Part shown: positions 60,929 through 64,000 of the stretch, one piece after another
Position numbering within the stretch: the stretch's first letter is position 1
Layout: each line of letters begins with the position of its first letter
From: Streptomyces sp. VRA16 Mangrove soil
GTDB taxonomy: Bacteria; Actinomycetota; Actinomycetes; Streptomycetales; Streptomycetaceae
DNA: 64,000 nucleotides
NCBI RefSeq assembly: GCF_017377775.1
Contig: NZ_JAFVLN010000001.1
Span: forward strand, 1-64,000
Direction of reading: 5' to 3'
Position numbers and translations under genes: made by a program
The notes under the pieces: generated by a model
The model's input: the letters and a program-made list of their open reading frames with translations, nothing else
Databases searched by the model: none
Told to the model about the DNA's origin: nothing

Positions 60929-61887
60929 GCAAGGCCGTGGAGTCTGATCAGCACGTGTCGGCACCGGTGCTCGCCGCATACAGCTACTGCGAGACCGTCA
61001 CCGGCCAGCAGGCACGCAATTTCGCCTACGGCATCCGACTGTTGCCGACCGCGAAGCGGCGGGCCATGTCGGCGGTGTACGCGTTCTCGCGCCGCGTCGA
61101 CGACATCGGCGACGGCACGCTGCCGCCGGACGTCAAGGCGCAGCGGCTCGACGAGACCCGGGCGCTGCTGGCGAGAGTGCAGAACGGCAAGGTCGAGGAG
61201 GACGACACCGACCCGGTGGCCGTCGCCCTCGCGCACGCCGCCGACCGCTTCCCGATCCCGCTCGGCGGGCTCGACGAACTCATCGACGGCGTCCTGATGG
61301 ACCTGCGCGGCGAGACGTACGAGACCTGGGACGACCTGAAGGTGTACTGCCGGTGCGTCGCCGGCGCCATCGGACGGGTCTCCCTGGGCGTCTTCGGGAC
61401 CGAGCCGGGGGCGCGCGGCGCCGAGCGAGCGCCCGAGTACGCCGACACGCTCGGGCTCGCGCTTCAACTGACCAATATCCTGCGGGACGTTCGCGAGGAC
61501 GCCGCCGACGGGCGCACCTACCTGCCCGCCGACGACCTCGCCAAGTTCGGCTGCTCGACCGGGTTCGACTCCGCGGTCCCGCCCGCGGGGTCGGACTTCG
61601 CCGGGCTCGTGCACTTCGAGGTGCGCCGGGCCCGCGCCCTGTTCGCCGAGGGCTACCAGCTCCTTCCCCTGCTCGACCGGCGCTCCGGCGCCTGCGTCGC
61701 CGCGATGGCCGGTATCTACCGGCGACTGCTCGACCGCATCGAGCGCGAGCCCGAGGCCGTGCTGCGCGGGCGCGTCTCGCTGCCCGGTCACGAGAAGGCG
61801 TACGTCGCCGTGCGCGGCCTGTCCGGGCTCGACGCCCGTACCGTCTCCCGCTCGTCGGCGCGCACGGCTCTCAGGAGGCGCGCCTGA
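60925..61887 (+). CDS. hpnD: Presqualene diphosphate synthase HpnD
   Basis: A 320-residue synthase that joins two farnesyl diphosphates into presqualene diphosphate. Motifs RRVDDIGDG and NILRDVREDAADGRTYLP bind the metal-diphosphates. It starts with GTG overlapping hpnC (GTGA). The C-terminal tail is Arg-rich. The next ORF begins in its stop (TGATG). Confidence 0.94.
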   Translation: MSKAVESDQHVSAPVLAAYSYCETVTGQQARNFAYGIRLLPTAKRRAMSAVYAFSRRVDDIGDGTLPPDVKAQRLDETRALLARVQNGKVEEDDTDPVAVALAHAADRFPIPLGGLDELIDGVLMDLRGETYETWDDLKVYCRCVAGAIGRVSLGVFGTEPGARGAERAPEYADTLGLALQLTNILRDVREDAADGRTYLPADDLAKFGCSTGFDSAVPPAGSDFAGLVHFEVRRARALFAEGYQLLPLLDRRSGACVAAMAGIYRRLLDRIEREPEAVLRGRVSLPGHEKAYVAVRGLSGLDARTVSRSSARTALRRRA

Positions 61888-62066
61888 TGGGCATTGCGGG
61901 CCGTGGTGTTCCCGGCGGCATGGCGAACCCGAAGCGGCGGGCAACCCTCCGCGGCGGCGTGGCGTCCCTGCATGCAACGACCGGTCGCAGGTTCGTCACA
62001 TCCGTCGAAACCCGCCACACGCTGGTCGTACGTACCACGGGCACTGCCGAGGGAGAGGGCGCATGA
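61887..62066 (+). CDS. Small DUF6380-type protein between hpnD and hpnE
   Basis: A 59-residue basic protein with the KRRATLRGGVASLHAT segment and a GEGA end, characteristic of the small DUF6380 family conserved at this place in streptomycetes. It starts in the hpnD stop (TGATG) and overlaps hpnE (ATGA), so it is coupled on both sides. Function is unknown. Confidence 0.65.
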   Translation: MGIAGRGVPGGMANPKRRATLRGGVASLHATTGRRFVTSVETRHTLVVRTTGTAEGEGA

Positions 62067-63475
62067 GCAGCAACGGGGACGCATCGCCCGACGAGTCGTC
62101 ACGGCCCGTCGGGGTCGTCGTCGGCGGCGGGCTCGCGGGCATCACGGCCGCGCTCGCACTCGCCGACGGCGGCATGGACGTCACGCTCCTGGAGGGCCGC
62201 CCCCGGCTCGGCGGGCTCGCCTTCTCCTTCAAGCGCGGCGACCTGACGGTCGACAACGGCCAGCACGTGTATCTGCGCTGCTGCACCGCCTACCGCTGGT
62301 TCCTCGACCGCATCGACGGCGCGTCGCTCGCCCCCTTGCAGGAACGTCTTGACGTGCCGGTACTCGACGCCGGGAAGAACCGGCTCGGCCGGCTGCGGCG
62401 CACGGCACTGCCCGTGCCGCTGCACCTGGCCATGAGCCTGGCCACCTACCCGCATCTGACGCTGGCCGAGCGGGCCAACGTCGGACGTGCCGCGCTCGCC
62501 CTCAAGGGCCTCGACCTCACCGATCCCGCGCTCGACGAGCGGGACTTCGGCTCCTGGCTGGCCGAGCACGGTCAGTCGCAGCGGGCCATCGAGGCGCTGT
62601 GGGACCTGGTCGGGATCGCGACCCTGAACGCGGTGGCGGGCGAGGCCTCGCTGGCCCTTGCCGCCATGGTGTTCAAGACCGGGCTGCTGTCCGATCCCGG
62701 AGCCGCCGACATCGGCTGGGCCCGGGTGCCCCTCGGTGACATCCACGACACTCTCGCCCGCAAGGCGCTCGACTCCGCGGGCGTACGCACCGAACTCCGT
62801 ACACGGGTCACCTCCATCTCCCCTACGGAGAACGGGCGTTGGGCGGTCGAGGTTCCCGAGGGGCCCGACAGTTCCGGCCAGATCCTCGCCGCCGACACCG
62901 TCGTGCTCGCGGTGCCGCAGCGCGAGACGCACGGACTGCTGCCGGACGGCGCGCTCGACGGCCAGGACCGACTGCTCGACATCGGCACCGCGCCGATCCT
63001 GAACCTGCACGTCGTGTACGACCGGAAGGTGCTCAAGCGCCCGTTCTTCACCGCGCTCGGCTCCCCGGTCCAGTGGGTCTTCGACCGCACCGAGGCGTCC
63101 GGACTGACCGAGGGGCAGTACCTGGCCGTCTCGCAGTCCGCCGCGCAGGACGAGATCGACGAGCCCGTCGCCGTGCTGCGGGAGCGCTACCTGCCCGAAC
63201 TGGAAAGGTTGCTTCCGGCGGCGCGCGGCGCGAAGGTGCACGACTTCTTCGTGACCCGGGAGCGCACGGCCACGTTCGCGCCGACCCCCGGGACGGGCGC
63301 CCTTCGGCCCGCCGCGCGCACCCGTGTCCCCGGTCTCTACGTGGCCGGTGCATGGACCGCCACCGGTTGGCCCGCGACGATGGAAAGTGCAGTTCGCAGC
63401 GGGGTCGGCGCCGCGGACGCGGCCCTTGCCGCACTGGGCCGCCCCCGCGGCCATCTGTTCCGGGAGGCGGCGTGA
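62063..63475 (+). CDS. hpnE: Hydroxysqualene dehydroxylase HpnE
   Basis: A 470-residue FAD-dependent amine oxidase-type enzyme that reduces hydroxysqualene to squalene. The FAD site is VVGGGLAGITAALALADGG, followed by the substrate region DNGQHVYLRCCTAYRWFL, and the C-terminal GLYVAGAWTATGWPATMESAVRSG. Often misnamed phytoene dehydrogenase. It overlaps the upstream and downstream genes in ATGA and GTGA. Confidence 0.93.
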   Translation: MSSNGDASPDESSRPVGVVVGGGLAGITAALALADGGMDVTLLEGRPRLGGLAFSFKRGDLTVDNGQHVYLRCCTAYRWFLDRIDGASLAPLQERLDVPVLDAGKNRLGRLRRTALPVPLHLAMSLATYPHLTLAERANVGRAALALKGLDLTDPALDERDFGSWLAEHGQSQRAIEALWDLVGIATLNAVAGEASLALAAMVFKTGLLSDPGAADIGWARVPLGDIHDTLARKALDSAGVRTELRTRVTSISPTENGRWAVEVPEGPDSSGQILAADTVVLAVPQRETHGLLPDGALDGQDRLLDIGTAPILNLHVVYDRKVLKRPFFTALGSPVQWVFDRTEASGLTEGQYLAVSQSAAQDEIDEPVAVLRERYLPELERLLPAARGAKVHDFFVTRERTATFAPTPGTGALRPAARTRVPGLYVAGAWTATGWPATMESAVRSGVGAADAALAALGRPRGHLFREAA

Positions 63476-64000
63476 GCCTTGAACTTCCCTCGCTGGAAAC
63501 GCCGGAAACGGCGCGCACATCAACAACGGCTGAAATGCCGGAATCGTCACACATGGGAGAGACTGTGCCACCTGTGCCCTCGGCCGAAGCGGCTGCCGAC
63601 GCGGTGGACGTGACCGCGCTTCTGGAGCGCGGCCGAACCCTGGCCACGCCGGTCCTGAGGAAGGCCGTGGACCGGCTCGCGCCGCCCATGGACACCGTCG
63701 CCGCCTACCACTTCGGCTGGATCGACGCCGAAGGCAACCCCGCGGACGGCGACGGCGGCAAGGCCGTGCGTCCCGCACTCGCCGTGCTCTCCGCGCAGGC
63801 CGCGGGCGCCGCCGCCGAGGTCGGCGTGCCCGGAGCGGTCGCGGTGGAGCTGGTCCACAACTTCTCGCTGCTGCACGACGACCTGATGGACGGCGACGAG
63901 CAGCGCCGCCACCGCGACACGGTGTGGAAGGTGCACGGCCCGGCGCAGGCGATCCTCGTCGGCGACGCGCTGTTCGCCCTCGCCAACGAGGTGCTCCTGG
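63472..64000 (+). CDS. Polyprenyl diphosphate synthase, partial at right edge
   Basis: The first 176 residues of a trans-prenyltransferase, likely a farnesyl/geranylgeranyl-type synthase that feeds HpnD. The first aspartate-rich motif LLHDDLMDGDEQRRH is complete; the second is beyond the window. The N-terminal 40 residues are Thr/Pro/Glu-rich and probably flexible. It starts at GTG overlapping hpnE. A squalene-hopene cyclase gene is expected further right, but is not seen here. Confidence 0.88.
   Translation, partial: MSLELPSLETPETARTSTTAEMPESSHMGETVPPVPSAEAAADAVDVTALLERGRTLATPVLRKAVDRLAPPMDTVAAYHFGWIDAEGNPADGDGGKAVRPALAVLSAQAAGAAAEVGVPGAVAVELVHNFSLLHDDLMDGDEQRRHRDTVWKVHGPAQAILVGDALFALANEVLL

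Noticed and set aside
1..64000. CRISPR arrays, tRNA genes, transposases, phage genes, integrase sites
   Set aside because: No regularly spaced repeats with unique spacers, no cloverleaf and no mobile-element proteins were found; tandem repeats present are short and local.

Overview
This window comes from a high-GC actinobacterial chromosome, almost certainly Streptomyces. Codon third positions are strongly G/C-biased. GTG starts, some TTG starts and four-base stop/start overlaps (ATGA, GTGA) are common. There is an SsgA-like sporulation protein, and the right end carries the hopanoid gene order typical of that genus. I see no tRNA, rRNA, CRISPR array, transposase or phage gene; the content looks like core or conserved-arm chromosome.

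Layout. 0.3-4.2 kb: acyl-ACP desaturase, a DDAH-type hydrolase and an ABC-F ATPase, the last preceded by a WblC/WhiB7-like promoter and a 26-codon leader ORF. 4.3-9.7 kb: a GPP34 protein, then a tightly overlapping leftward operon of DUF4129, membrane, MoxR, DUF58 and membrane proteins. 9.8-11.8 kb: SsgA-like protein, a secreted Asp-box propeller protein and a YCII protein. 11.8-15.8 kb: a PotABCD-type polyamine ABC importer. 15.8-19.2 kb: GNAT, endonuclease V, an enoyl-reductase-like protein, MmcQ/YjbR and DUF523. 19.4-28.1 kb: a lipid beta-oxidation block (CoA-transferase/racemase, acyl-CoA dehydrogenase, thiolase, FadB) followed by a MerR regulator divergent from a long-chain acyl-CoA synthetase. 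28.3-39.9 kb: transporters (amino-acid permease, BCCT), a macrodomain protein, MpaB-like oxygenase, secreted M1 and M14 peptidases, HAD, SIMPL and D-amino-acid oxidase. 40-44.7 kb: a frameshifted TrmH-type methyltransferase, a second ABC-F protein and Tex. 44.9-52.3 kb: SCO6745-type protein, DJ-1/PfpI, enoyl-CoA hydratase, anti-sigma-type ATPase, IPP isomerase, a methyltransferase-acetyltransferase fusion with its own leader peptide, a CDF metal exporter and GalE.

The most interesting region is 52.6-59.6 kb. Seven co-directional genes, mostly overlapping, encode two CDP-alcohol phosphotransferase-fold membrane proteins, a nucleotidylyltransferase, a glycerol-1-phosphate-dehydrogenase-like enzyme, a family 2 glycosyltransferase and a TagGH/Wzm-Wzt-type exporter. 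Together they look like a complete pathway that makes, activates, transfers, glycosylates and exports a polyol-phosphate glycolipid or polymer. The first gene appears to start at CTG, and the second CDP-alcohol transferase lacks the canonical fourth Asp. A strong terminator separates this block from the hopanoid operon (hpnC, hpnD, DUF6380, hpnE, polyprenyl synthase), which runs off the right edge and is preceded by a coupled 22-codon ORF.

Non-coding structure is rich. There is a near-perfect 139-nt cruciform repeat at 22951-23089 with relatives at 128-240 and 42273-42357, several perfect palindromes at promoters, and two leader-peptide arrangements that suggest attenuation of ribosome-linked resistance genes.
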